A stretch of 64,000 nucleotides of DNA, taken from NCBI GenBank assembly GCA_024500155.1, contig CM044862.1, positions 28,485,501 to 28,549,500 of the forward strand. The letters are read 5' to 3'. A program made the translations under genes and the position numbers. Source of the stretch: Chenopodium formosanum (taxonomy: Eukaryota > Streptophyta > Magnoliopsida > Caryophyllales > Amaranthaceae). The notes below the pieces were generated by a model, which saw only the letters and a list, made by a program, of their open reading frames with translations, was not told the origin of the DNA and did no database searches. The first letter of the stretch is position 1. Each line of letters starts with the position of its first letter. This document shows positions 1 to 10,591 of this stretch, in pieces.

Positions 1-58
1 TTTATTCCTTACCTATATTATCTTATGAGAAAAATGTAGTAATTTTTTTTTTTGTTAG

Positions 59-417
59 GAAATGCAACTACGGATCATTCATTAATAAACACTACTTACA
101 GGCAATCAATAACAAAGAATTTCTACAACCTTGTAATAATATGTCAAGGGAACGAAGAAGCAACAAAATTATGTGACGATGCTTTGGAACAAATGTACAA
201 ATCTGTAAGAAAAGTGTTCCAAACAATTGAAGAAAAAATTCGTGAGCTTGATGAAGAACAAGAGAGAAGGAATGTTGTAAAAGATCCAAAACGACCAAAA
301 ACAAAAGGAAGGCCAAAGAAAAACAAAACAATTAGAGGACATTTTGAAAGAAGAAGAACAACAACTAGAGATCCAAATGAGTTTGGTACAAAAACTCCAA
401 ATCCACAACTCATTTAA
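59..417 (+). CDS. FAR1/FHY3-like (MULE transposase-type) protein, last exon, partial
   Basis: This is the C-terminal end of a protein whose body lies left of the window. A T-run ending in TTAG at 57-58 looks like a splice acceptor, so I take the exon as 59 to the stop at 417. The peptide is charged and has a coiled stretch of Glu/Arg/Lys followed by DPKRPKTKGRPKK, the proline/lysine 'KTKGRPK' tail typical of FAR1-related sequences. Those are transposases of Mutator-like elements or domesticated regulators derived from them. The transposase core and zinc finger are not visible. The Ulp1-like gene facing it on the minus strand and the shared 21-bp repeats suggest a transposon copy, not a domesticated host gene. 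Confidence 0.6.
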
Positions 418-839
418 TATTGAGACATTCATCAAATAATTTTTATTCATTAAAAATATTTATAAAAAATATTATATTTTATTCAGGTATATTTTGATTT
501 TGATATTTTAGATTAATAATCAAAATTAGGTTTTGATATATTTTATTATTCCTGACATTATTAATCTAATTTCTGAACAAAATAATGCTATTCCTTACTA
601 ATATGATTTATTCCTTGATAAAAATCACTTATTTCTTGAATACTATCTCCTAACTGTCTTTTGTTTTTCCTAATAAAAGTAATCTAACTTATGCAAAAAC
701 AAGCATGTATACGTGACTGATAATAATAATGAAAAGAAAATAATACATATATAAATAACTGTAAAAACAAAATTTAATCAACCAAAATGAACCTAATATT
801 TAACTACAAAAAGGAAGTATATATACAAAATAAAATTAT
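418..839. repeat. Spacer between two converging transposon genes, with the 21-bp repeat
   Basis: AT-rich non-coding sequence between the FAR1-like stop and the end of the minus-strand Ulp1-like gene. From about 545 to 680 it holds degenerate copies of the 21-bp unit (core TTCCTGA), with cores near 552, 573, 594, 615 and 636. The same repeat fills introns of the Ulp1-like gene, which ties both genes to one element. The rest shows no recognisable feature. Confidence 0.6.
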
Positions 840-976
840 CTAACTATTGTCTATATTTTTCTGCTTTTCCATTTTCCTTAGTTTCTGCTGCTCTAACTTG
901 TATCTCCTCTCTTTTTCTTTCTCTATAGCAGCCTTTTCCTTCTGATGTTGACCCTCAAGCTTCTTTCTTGCAGGCT
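840..976 (-). pseudogene. Ulp1-like gene, last exon, part after the LTR insertion
   Basis: Continues the split exon with a Lys/Glu/Gln-rich helical tail (QHQKEKAAIEKEKERRYKLE, then RKMEKQKNIDNS) and ends at TAG, 842-840. A basic, probably coiled-coil or nuclear tail. The frame matches the piece ending at 2681. Confidence 0.5.
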
Positions 977-2680
977 TGTAGGCGTCGTTTGAAGTGCGCC
1001 TACGTTAAAAAGCATGTTGTGAATATGCTTGGCACTCATAGGAAGTGGGAATTGACATTACGATTAGGGACAAATAAAGTAGGGAGCCGCCAACAAGTTT
1101 TTAAGGAACTTGTAAACCGTTCACGGATCATAAAAGGCAACCATGATAAAGGGACATCGAAGGCAATAACGATTGACCCGTGAAGGTTACACCCCATTCA
1201 TATTCCATGAGATTATTAACTCCATATGGTTCGGAACCACGAAAGGAGGATCGGGGATGATGGTACGAAGTGAGTCATGGAGTCACATTCGCCCGTATTG
1301 GCCTCTACTTGATTCATATATTGAAAAGCATTCCTGTGATCTCAAAGGCATACAAACAATAATTCAATTCGCTCCAAACTATTATTAAGCTAAATTGGTT
1401 CAAAATTAATGCACACATAATTCTAAAAATTTGGTGATCACTTGATTAAACAACATGATTAAAAAGGAACCTAAACCGGTTGTCCAAATTATCTTATTAG
1501 TCGTGATTTTCAATTACATATTCCCTTTAAACATGCAATATGGTGATCAATATAAATAATAGAATCAATATAAAAACCAATTCAATCATAATTCTAACAA
1601 CATAAAAAATCGTTAGAAAAATAACAATAATAAAAAGAGCATAATCCTTACTTTGAATCTGTTTGTTTGCAACTACAAAATAATAAACGAGTTAGTAACT
1701 TCAAGGAAATAATAAAACAACAATTAAATTAAATTAAATAAAATAAGGTTGATTTTGGGGCCAAACCCTCAAACGATTCTACCTTTCACGCCTTGGTTTA
1801 AGGATAGAACCTCGAGTAAAATATGGACTCCTTTGAGTGCTTGAAAAAGGAATTTTGAAATGAAAAGGGTAGGCTAGTGTTTAGGTTAAGAGCATAGAAG
1901 AGAGGAAAAAAAAGAATAATAGAATTCTGGTTGCCCCGTACATCAGAAATGAGGGGGTATTTATAGGGAAATGTGCTGAGGGAGCACACGGAACCCTAAA
2001 ATGATAAAAACCCTAAAAAAGTATCCCGTGACACGGTCAGACTGTACCGTGACACGGTTAGATTGTACCGTCAGACGGTACAAATTCCCGTGACACGGTC
2101 AATTTTGGAGTGACGCGGGAAATTTTCAGAAAACGGAACGGAAAACGCGTCAAGGGTTTACACGGAAAGGGCACGGAACTTCCCGTGTCACGGCAGACCT
2201 CCCGTGTCACGGGAAGTCCCATCGTCAGACGGGAAGAGTTCCCGTGACACGGTCAAGCTTGACCGTGACACGGTCAGTTCCAGTCCATTTTTCCGTCTAA
2301 ATTCATTTTTAACCCTAATTTCTTTCGACTTTTTAAGTGTCGATTGATAATTTCGGGCTTTTTTCTGACTTTTATTATTCGGGCTAAAATAAGAAAATAA
2401 TAAAATAAAAATAAATAAAATATTTGGGCCAAAAATAAATAATAAAATAATAAAATAAAAAGGTTTGGGCTTAAAATTAATTAACAAGCTTGGGCTAAAA
2501 TTAAAACTATGCTTTTACCAAACACCAAGACTGATCCAAGGACCTTTCAAAAATATGAATTTAATAAAATACGATTTTTTAAGCACTGTCGGGATTAAAT
2601 ACTAAACCCGACCAATAGCGGTGATGAAAGGTTATTTATCATCGGGCTTGGTTTTTGGGAGACATTTTTAGGTGTCTACA
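977..2680 (-). mobile_element. Solo LTR, Tat-type Ty3/gypsy, same family as element E
   Basis: 1704 bp starting TGTAGGCGTCG and ending GTGTCTACA, flanked by a perfect 5-bp duplication AGGCT (972-976 and 2681-2685). It is the reverse complement of an LTR closely similar to that of element E (37601-39298): same ends, same TATA region and same dyad-motif blocks. There is no internal region, so it is a solo LTR left by LTR-LTR recombination. It is more diverged than the two LTRs of E are from each other. Confidence 0.92.
1951..2273 (-). promoter_or_regulatory. LTR promoter region: two blocks of five dyad motifs plus TATA box
   Basis: CCGTGNCACGG-type sites at 2263, 2242, 2222 (GTC form, one mismatch), 2202 and 2183, then 2108 (degenerate), 2088, 2068 (CCGTCAGACGG), 2047 and 2026. 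Spacing is 19-21 bp within blocks and 75 bp between them. On the minus strand the last site is followed by TATAAATA-type sequence at 1966-1958. The third site in each block is the GTC form, as in element E. Confidence 0.8.
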
Positions 2681-2889
2681 AGGCTGAGCTTTGAAAATTT
2701 TGTCTTTGGTAATAGAAAAAGCAATGCAATCATTCCACAATTTCTTGCGCAAAAAATTGTCTTCTCTATTAACCAAATATAAGCTATTCTCCATCTATAC
2801 AACTTCCGATTTAGTTTCTGCAAATTTATACAAAAATACAAAAATAAGAACACTAAAAAAAAATTAGTATAAATCACAACAAATATCAA
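2681..2889 (-). pseudogene. Ulp1-like gene, last exon, part before the LTR insertion
   Basis: Read on the minus strand, a frame beginning MENSLYLVNREDNFLRKKLW runs into the LTR boundary at 2681. It resumes on the other side at 976 in the same frame, once one copy of AGGCT is counted. One in-frame TAG lies just before this Met. The 'LRKKLW' segment is typical of the end of Ulp1-type domains. Confidence 0.5.
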
Positions 2890-2927
2890 GAGAGAAAAAC
2901 ACTTACAAGTTTTAAATCAAGAAGTCC

Positions 2928-3096
2928 TCAATCTAGTCCAGTGTACCTTTGCGTACACATTAATGCAAAAAGCCCACAATCATAATTTTCTGTGCTCATC
3001 TTCCAAGAAAAAGATGGAGTATGCCATGGAAACTTAGGAACAGTTTCCGCTAATGGATGTTCATTCTTTTGCAAATAAATAGAAACATCTCTGATC
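2928..3096 (-). pseudogene. Ulp1-like gene, exon with protease Cys motif
   Basis: Follows a splice-acceptor-like TTACAG (3102-3097) and reads 55 codons to a TGA at 2930-2928. It contains FPWHTPSFSWKMSTENYDCG followed by LFALMC. The Asp-Cys-Gly triplet (2981-2973) in an 'N.yDCG.f...' setting matches the catalytic-cysteine motif of Ulp1/SENP-type C48 proteases. Coding-like sequence continues in frame beyond the TGA to a GTAAGTG donor, so the stop is probably a decay mutation. Confidence 0.6.
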
Positions 3097-3104
3097 TGTA
3101 AATA

Positions 3105-3445
3105 TATATATATTTGACTTAAATTGTTATACCTGACAAATTACAACAGTACCTGAGATGAATTATCTAATATCTGACTAAAGCATAGTTTCTTGACTAA
3201 TAATATGTTATTCCTGATCATAATAATTGAATTCCTGACAAAATATTGTAATGTTTGAATCCTGACCTGTTTTATGTTAAACTTAAAAATGTTAAATCCA
3301 AAACTCTAACTCTAAGACTGTTTAATTCCTGAACAAAATATTTTTATACATGACAAAAATAGATTAATACTTGACTATAAAAGCTAGTACCTGAATATAA
3401 AAATATATTACCTAAGTAAAACAAGAAATAAAGTTAAAAACTTAC
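3105..3445. repeat. 21-bp repeat array in an intron
   Basis: Core CTGA at 3133, 3153, 3174, about 3193 and 3214, with further degenerate copies to about 3410 (TTCCTGAC, TACTTGAC, TACCTGAA). It lies between two coding blocks of the minus-strand gene. The donor GTAAG at 3445-3441 marks its upstream edge. Confidence 0.6.
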
Positions 3446-3767
3446 CAATTCTACTTCAGCTATGTTGTGCGTTGGAAAACGTTTAACCCATTTATCAATG
3501 AAAACATAAACATCATTATCATTTTGTTTTTTTCAATTCTATATCAAGCTCCTACTTTGTCAACTCATCCTTAAAATTTGCATATTCTACTGGATCATTT
3601 TCCTAAGAATTCAAATTTTTTTCCTGTCCTTTGAAGAACTTAACTTCTTTTTTTTTTTTATTTTTTTTATTTATAGTTTTCTCTCTTTATTATATATCTC
3701 TGTATAGTCTCCTACAATACAAAAAAAAATAAATAAATAAAATTAAAAAAATAACAAAAAACGTATA

Positions 3768-4640
3768 TTATGTTGTATACATAAAAATTTCAAAGATAAT
3801 AAGTAAAGAAAAAGAAAAAACCTTACAACAACTCCAATATAAAAAACAAATCTTTTGTACTGAAAAAATTTCTCTGTCAGTTATTTCGCTGTCTTCAATA
3901 TTCAACACAGAATCCGAAGCATCATGAATAACACTATTAACCCAGACAGAGGGACGCAGCAAACAAAACTCCTCTTTTACCAAAATAATATCGCTTTGGG
4001 AAAGATTTTCAGTGGCAAACTGACAGATAACATCACCAGTATCTTCCTCATACCAACTCCTATTACACGCCTTAACTCCCTCATTTTCTCGTGTAGGATC
4101 TAACTCTTGCTTTCTGTCATATTTCCTAAAAAAGAGGAAGTCACACATATATCTTTCATGCTCACTTAAATTTTTCAGATACAGCGGCTTCTTTTTCTGC
4201 AAACTCCTCGAGACAAGCATTTGTCGATTTTGAATTAGAATCTTATCAATAGGGGGATATACCCTATCTAAATAACCAGCTGCTTCCAAATTAGCCTGCA
4301 ATTCCAACTGCTGTTTATCTCTTAAATATTGCGATCTCTCAACGCTTTTTTCAGCATATGCATCAGCAGCAATAAAGGTAATTTCAGGTTGATTATTTGC
4401 ACCAATAGAAATTTTGTCTAAATAAATTAACTGAATGTGTGTTTTAGGAGGCTGAGTTCCTATTTCCATAAACTCATCTTGAGACAAATAAGCAGCAATA
4501 GATGGAGTAGGAGTTTTATCCATTACAATTAGGTCAGGATTAGAAGCAGTAGAAGATTCTAAAACTTCAGTTGGAATAGATTCCTTTGAAACAGATTCCG
4601 TTGCAACATATTTTTTCTCAATAAATGTAAAACTGCAGTT
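3768..4640 (-). pseudogene. Ulp1-like gene, large pre-protease exon
   Basis: A frame open from about 4640 (Met at 4523) to 3768. It includes helical Gln/Leu/Glu-rich sequence (YLRDKQQLELQANLEAAGYL), a KKPLYLKNLSEHERYMCDFLF stretch, and ILVKEEFCLLRPSVWVNSVI. The last resembles the conserved segment that begins the Ulp1-type protease domain in plant transposon proteins ('...L.p..wv.s.vId.w...LN'). The final hydrophobic residues read into an intron, so the true exon end is probably near the VLNIEDSEITDRE segment. No signal peptide is seen. Confidence 0.5.
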
Positions 4641-4649
4641 GTATCTCTA

Positions 4650-5396
4650 GGTTGAGCTTCCGGCAAGAAAAATAAAATGTATTAAAAACAAATAAAAGTA
4701 ATGTAAATCCAAACAATAATAACCTGTACTAATACAATATGAATCCTGAATTAAAAGTTCTAATTCTTGATAGCAAGACTCTTATTACTGACAAAGGTAA
4801 TCTAATAGCTGAATGAATAAATCTTTTTCCTGATTAAGAATGTATTAAAAAAAAAAAGTTAATTTCTGATCAAAAAGTTATAATTCCTAAGTAAAGTATT
4901 CTTATTACAGATAAAAATAATTTAATATATGACAGAAACAACTTTGTTCCTGATTGAATTAATTTACTTCCTAACAAAATTAATTTAATTCCTACCCAAA
5001 CTGATTTAATACCTGACTAAAATATTCTTATTCCTGATATATTAAATCTAATTTCTAACCCAACTAATCTTATTGCTTTCAGACATATTTTAATTTCTGA
5101 CAAAAATATTTTAATTGATGACAAAACTTAGATAATAAATGACAAAAATAAATCTAATTCCTGACAAAAATACTTTAATTCATGAAAAAAATAACATAAG
5201 AAATTACCTCATGCACCTCATCAATAGGTAAATGATGTTCTTCTTTAACTTTACTATGAATTACATCATCAGATTTAGTAAAAACTTGAAAACATATGTA
5301 TAACAGAAATAATAAAATATATAAATTTATTTATATAAAATATCAAATTTAAATACGATAGTTATTTGAATAATTTATTCAAATAAAATACACATA
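4650..5396. repeat. 21-bp tandem repeat array in an intron
   Basis: The clearest array of the transposon's 21-bp repeat. The CTGA-type core falls at 4746, 4767, 4788, 4809, 4830, then after an A-run indel at 4866, 4887, 4908, 4929, 4950, 4971, 4992, 5013, 5034, 5055, 5076, 5097, 5118 and 5139, then 5161 and 5182. Spacing is 21 bases almost throughout, although the units are quite diverged. The consensus resembles TTCCTGACAAAAATAATCTA plus one base. The remainder to 5396 is featureless AT-rich sequence. Confidence 0.8.
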
Positions 5397-5957
5397 TTAG
5401 ACCTTGGATGTGCTGTCATCATCCTTGTCATTTTTTCTTTCTTTTTCATCAGTTACTGGAACTTCTTCTTCAGTAACTTCTGCATTTTGTTCTTGGGATG
5501 GTAGTAAAGATGGTTGAGGAGAAGGAGGAGTAGGAGTAATTAAATTAAACTTTTGCATAGAATCAGCTCCCGTGGAAAAACTCCTACCTTGTTGCACAAC
5601 CCTAGCCTGATTATCATTCAAACCTGCAGAATAAAATTCATTGAGTTCCCTGGCTTTCCTTGGTGTTCTAGAAGGTGATGTTGAACTTTCTAATGATCCT
5701 GTAACTAACTCAAAACCAACCATGGTTGTAGAACCAAGAACACCCTCCCCACCAGCTAAATTAACCACATTTTCTTATGGTGCTGTGTTGGGTTCATAAT
5801 ATACAACAACAACTTCAACACAAACTGAAACAACGACATCAGTTCCTTTGTCAACAGTAGCAGCTTGTACACCAAGTGAAACAGCAACATCAGTTGCTTG
5901 GTGAACAGTTAAGACTTTGCCTTCATCTATATTTTTCTCTGGTATCTCTTCAGGCAT
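5397..5957 (-). pseudogene. Ulp1-like gene, low-complexity linker blocks
   Basis: Two adjacent minus-strand frames (5957-5775 and 5768-5397) rich in Val, Thr, Pro, Ser and Glu, ending in an acidic/lysine stretch (EEEVPVTDEKERKNDKDDD). Such disordered linkers are common between the N-terminal domain and the protease domain of these transposon proteins. A stop or frameshift at about 5770 separates the two frames. No catalytic motif is seen. Confidence 0.35.
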
Positions 5958-6126
5958 ACCAGTCCCAGGTATGTCAGATTCTTCTTCTACATTGAATCTT
6001 TTTCTTTATTTGCATCCTCTAAATTATCACTTTCAAGTATATCTTCACTTAGGTCTTTCTCCAAATCAAGATCACCAATAACATTATTCACCTATATAAA
6101 ATAAACATTAATATCAAACACAAATC

Positions 6127-6414
6127 TTAAATTAATTTCATATAAAAAATGATGATAAAGGTAACTAAACTTACAATTTCATCAAGCTTAAGCTTAAGAT
6201 CAAAATTATCCAACTCAGTGGCTAATTTTTTGCTCTGCATAGCAGCTAACACTATTTCATCCATTTTTGCTAAAAATTGAGGATCGGAATATACATCATC
6301 TTCTCCTTGATATTTAGATTCTTGTGAAGTTTTTATTGCTTTATTCTTCAAATCAATAGCAAAGTGAATTTGGTTCTCTGATACGATCTTCAAGTCACGA
6401 CCAAATTTCATCAT
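6127..6414 (-). pseudogene. Ulp1-like gene, middle coding block
   Basis: 95 codons, with an acidic/basic helical stretch (SDPQFLAKMDEIVLAAMQSK) and LDNFDLKLKLDEIVS near a splice-like end at about 6170. No domain is recognised. It is assigned to the gene only by strand and position between blocks separated by the same 21-bp repeat. Confidence 0.35.
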
Positions 6415-7349
6415 TTTCTTCTTTATAGCTTAATAAAAAATAGAATAAAGAGTGAATGAATAAAATATAAAAAAATATCCTACCCGCAAGAGAATTACAA
6501 CATTCTTATTCCTGATAAAAGTAATATAATTTTTGACTAAAACAATGATATTTCTAAATGAGATAACTTATTTCCTGACAAAAAAATTCAATCATAACAA
6601 AAATGATCACATTTCTGACAATCATTTTGTTTTTCCTAATAAAAATAATCTAATTTTTGACTGTAACAATGTTATTCCTAATTGTAATATTAGTTATTTC
6701 CTGACTAAAATAATTTCATTCATGACCAAAATTCTCATATTCCTGATAAAAGTAATCTATTTTCTAACTGACAATATTAATGCTGATTGAGATAATTTAT
6801 TTCCTGATATTAAATTTCTTACTCCTGATAAAAATAAACTAATTTCTTACTGCAATCAATCCTCATTCATATGATATTAATCTCTGAATTCCTGACAAAA
6901 AAAGTTAGTACATAACAGCAGGTTATACAATATGAATTCTTGAATAAAAAACTTTAAAAAACTTAATAAAAAGATGAGATTTTAAACTTACATCAATATC
7001 CTTTTTATCAATCTCATCATCAGTAGGGTACTCTTTAGGAATCCTATACATTACATATCAAGCTTGGTAATCTTCAGCTTTCAAATCAATGGTAGCAGAT
7101 TGTACACCCTAACCTTCCTTATTTTCACCAGAATCTTCATCATCATTATCTTCAAGTTTAAACTCGATGCTATCCAACTGAAAAGATTTTAGAAGCTGTT
7201 ATTAACTTTTCCTATTGTAATGGTAATGTCTAAGGATATAATTTCACAGTACCATAATCGATATTTTCAGTAACGACTTTAATCCTCTCATTCATACTTT
7301 CACAAGACCAATTAATTACAAATGGCTTCCTATCTAAAGTGGTCCCAAA
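6415..7349 (-). repeat. Intronic stretch with 21-bp repeat array (about 6505-6900)
   Basis: Between coding blocks of the Ulp1-like gene. From about 6505 to 6900 the core TTCCTGA/TTTCTGA recurs near 6512, 6533, 6554 and 6575, a strict 21-base step, and continues less regularly. The stretch 6985-7320 holds short Asp/Glu-rich coding-like pieces on the minus strand with stops, probably decayed exons. I could not assign them. Confidence 0.55.
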
Positions 7350-7613
7350 CTAAAACTTTTGCAAAAAAAAAAAAACATTTATAAAGGCAACTAAATAGCC
7401 ATTTACTTGTTTTGATTTAGTTTTCAATTCCTCTCCTGCCTTATTTTTTAAAACTAAAGCCTGAAAGCCTGTTATTAAATCACATAACAAATCCATCACA
7501 TAACCAGCCCAATTGTAAGTCTTTATGAAATGTACATCTTCCAAAGACTTGATGATGTTAAAATTGGGGGACTTATCACCAATTAGAGCCAAAAAATTTA
7601 ATACAACAAACAT
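7350..7613 (-). pseudogene. Ulp1-like gene, second coding block
   Basis: 87 codons including DVHFIKTYNWAGYVMDLLCD and a Lys-rich NKAGEELKTKSKQ. The 'NWA.yVmD.L' segment normally follows the N-terminal domain in Ulp1-type transposon proteins. It overlaps the end of the preceding block in another frame, so either a short intron or a frameshift lies at about 7600. An A-run at its 3' side may belong to an intron. Confidence 0.4.
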
Positions 7614-8194
7614 AACAAAGAGTCTCTTGAATTCATAACCTCCCCCCTATATTTCTCAAACAATGTTTGATAAGTAAGAAAATTGACATATGTCTTCTTC
7701 TTACTTTGAACCACTCTTTCAGATTCCTTCTTCTTACTTTGAAAACCTTTTTCAGATTCATCACTAGTTTTCCTCTTCTTTTTCTTGTTAGTTTCAGAGT
7801 AATTTCTTTTTTCCAATTCATCTTCTATATCCAAACACAAAAACTTCCTCCACTCTAACTTCAAACTTTCATCAGGATTTAATCCTTTCTTATTTTTTGA
7901 AATCTCTTTCACAGGTACATCAATATAAGGAATACCCAAAACATCAGCAATATCAGAACTATCAATATGAATGGCATGTTCCTTTTTACCAACAATCAGA
8001 TTTCTTTCCTTGGGATTATAATGAGTTACTACATAACCGTACAACTTATGGCTAATATTATCCTTCAATTTCATATGAAGCAATCCACCAAAACCAATGT
8101 CTATTACATCCTTCTTTTGCTTATCACTTAAATCTTCCAGAATTTGACAAAGATGATTAGGACCAGATTTATTACCAAGCTCTAGAAATATCAT
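7598..8194 (-). pseudogene. Ulp1-like gene, N-terminal exon
   Basis: Open frame of about 198 codons starting MIFLELGNKSGP. It contains GFGGLLHMKL, then YGYVVTHYNPKERNL, then IDSSDIADVLGIPYIDVPV. This series (glycine-rich turn, 'V..nF/YnP', 'DvlGiP') recurs at the N-terminus of plant transposon proteins that end in a Ulp1-type protease. The tail is a Lys/Ser-rich linker containing two QSKKK stretches. The next block (7613-7350) has NWAGYVMDLLCD, the usual following segment. There is no signal peptide. The true start may lie in an exon beyond 8194, because copia A interrupts the element at 8478. Confidence 0.5.
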
Positions 8195-8477
8195 CTTCAG
8201 TAAAAGAACTGAAAAATTTAAAAGTAAAAAGTCACATTAAAATTGAGAGCTATTTAAAACATTATAATTCTTGATAATAATTATGTTATTCCTGATAATA
8301 ATGAACATATTTCTGAGTGTAAATATCTTTTTCCTGACAAAACTAAAATCATTACTGACCAAAATAATCTTATTCCTGTCAAAAAAATTATTATTCCTAA
8401 CTAATGTAATGTGATCACATATATATCTTATTACTGATAAAAGTAAACTTATTTCGGATGGAAGCAATATTATTCCT
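8195..8477. repeat. 21-bp repeat array, cut by copia A insertion
   Basis: Core positions 8271, 8292, 8313, 8334, 8355, 8376 and 8397 are exactly 21 bases apart; then 8434, 8455 and 8476. The last copy is interrupted after TTATTCCT by the copia A LTR at 8478. This shows copia A inserted inside the MULE-type element. Confidence 0.8.
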
Positions 8478-9719
8478 TGTTAGGGTTTGGTGAGTCCTAC
8501 TCACCGCGGAAAAAATCCAAGCCAAGGATCACGCTCGTAATAATTAATATCACTAATGCATAAAATAAACACAAAAGGGAAAAATAGGAAATATACCTTT
8601 GTCGCGTGCTTCGCCCGACCGATTGGGCTCTTACTTGAAAGCAAGCCCCGAAAACACGAAGGCCTCCAATGGAGGTCCACCCGTAAAAAGACTACCGACT
8701 TTAAGGTCCGTTGCCTCGGGGTTAGCGAGGCCAGACCAAAGCCCGAGTATTATATGAGTTACAAGGGTTTTTGCGATGGAAATGCCCTATCAAACTCCTA
8801 CTCAAGCATCATTCCCAAAATCCCAACTTGGGTATTTATAAGGAATGATGAGAGTATGAAATTCTCTCCCATCAATGTGGGACTTATTTTAAAAATAAAA
8901 TAAAATAAATAAGCAAACTAGTAATAAATTAACAAGTGTCATCAATACATGTGAAGGGAAGTGAGGAACACTTGGAGAAGGGGGAACAAAATTGCTCCCC
9001 ACTCTCTTCCTCTCCTTGTGACACATGTCCCTCACACTTAAAGCCCCTTAACACAAGCTTCCCCTTAGCACACGGCCCAGCTACCCGCACCAAGGAGACG
9101 CAGGCTGCTGCTGCTTGCAGCTAGCAAGCCTCGCACTCCTTGTGGGGGTTGCTGCTGCTTGCGGCCAACAAGCCACACACTCCAAGTGCGGGCTGCTACT
9201 CGCTTGCGGTCGTCGCTTGCCTTGGTTGCTATCATTGGTGCGCTAGCACGCACCAGCCAGCCTAGGCTTGGCTTGGTGCGCATGCTAGCCCCCATGCCAC
9301 GAGTTGTGCCCCTAGCACTTGGATTGCTCGGGGCATTCTGATTCTAGGGGTATTTTGGGAAACATGTTGATTTATTATTATTTGCACGTCTTGTCTTTTT
9401 ATTATTTTTTACTCGACTTCCGACGCTTGGTTTCGATGCTCTAAGCTCGAATTTTTGACGTCTAAATATTTATTACTCGGGCGATTCATTAATTTCTTCC
9501 GAATTAATTCGTCGTGTCGGTTCGTTCATTGCTTGGCTGTGACCCGAAAGGTTCAATCATGATTAAGCTGTAATATAATTATGCATTAATATTATTGATC
9601 GGAAGCGGCCTCCACTTAGGCATTCCGATCACTTGACCTGAGTGAATGTATTAGCTTTCTAATAATTTTGAACCCACTATCAAAATAGTACACTTGTTTG
9701 AAGGACACCATTCCTTTCA
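8478..9719 (-). mobile_element. Copia A 3' LTR
   Basis: Read on the minus strand it runs TGAAAGGAATGG... to ...CAAACCCTAACA. The 3' edge abuts the MULE repeat (TTATTCCT) at 8477. The inner edge was chosen because a purine-rich tract (GGACAATTGGGAGAT, minus) lies directly outside it at 9734-9720. A TATA-like TTATAAATAC (minus) lies at about 8840-8830. It holds a GC-rich imperfect 44-bp tandem repeat, about 2.3 copies, at 9104-9208. Without the 5' LTR the inner boundary is not proven. Confidence 0.6.
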
Positions 9720-10591
9720 ATCTCCCAATTGTCCTTCCGGACAAGTGAGCTTTCAGTGTATAGCCCCTTTCCTATGTCTCTTCATGAACTATAGGGTAAG
9801 ATTATTTGTCATTCCTATTACGTCCAGAAGTGTTTCTCAAAATCTGAGTTTGATTGTCAATAAGCAGATGATTTCTAAAATCCATCTGAGCACGACCATG
9901 CATTTTCACAGTCTCGTTCTTCGAGAGGCCTTGTAAACAACAAGAAATGTTCCCTATTATTAGTAGGTGGACATTACCAGTCTTGTAATGTAGCTTCTCT
10001 TACTAAGAGGACCTAGCTGCCTGATAGCCGTCGTTATAATCTCTAATTACGGCAGACGTTTGACTGACATAAAAAATCGGACTAGTACTCAAACAAGAGA
10101 CCTCACAATACTCATGGTCAAGGAAAAGAGTTATGATAGCAATAATGAGAAATATACTTATGACAATTTTGAATCTCTTAAAGTATTCTCATAGGTCTAT
10201 CTAATATAGTTCTAAATCAATACTTGTGCAAATGATTTATGTCCTCATAGCAAAAGAAACAGTGCTATAAATCATACTACACACTAATCTCTAATGGTCA
10301 TTAATCGCCCACAAAATAAATGACCTTGATTAGGGATAATCTTCGATTAAAATATTCAATGTTCACTTAATACTTTAATAGGCGTTTCTTTATCCAAGAC
10401 ATTGTCTTGATACCCTAATTTGAATATTCTTTAAAATTGAATAGACTCATTATTTAATTCTAAACCACAATTAAATAGAAACGAAGTGATTTAAATTGCA
10501 TGAAAATTAATTACTCAAAAACTGAATGGTTCATCATAGTTTTTTACATTAACATTGTCCAAAATTTAATCAATACACAAAAATAAGGAGA
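9720..10591 (-). other. Copia A 3' untranslated region
   Basis: 872 bp between the RNase H stop and the presumed polypurine tract. No coding potential on either strand beyond short chance frames. Long 3' non-coding segments are usual in several copia lineages. Confidence 0.5.

Larger units (their letters stand above)
840..8194 (-). pseudogene. Ulp1-like cysteine protease accessory gene of a MULE-type transposon (decayed, multi-exon)
   Basis: A minus-strand multi-exon gene inferred from coding-like blocks separated by AT-rich introns packed with one 21-bp repeat. In order: 8194-7598 (N-terminal domain), 7613-7350, 6414-6127, 5957-5397, about 4640-3768, an exon ending at a GTAAG donor at 3446, 3096-2928 (protease Cys motif), and a final Lys/Glu-rich exon split by a solo LTR (about 2790-2681 plus 976-840). 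Mutator-like elements carrying a Ulp1-like gene are well known in plants. In-frame stops, frame changes and the LTR insertion show decay. The catalytic His region was not found. Exon joins are my reading, not tested. Confidence 0.55.
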
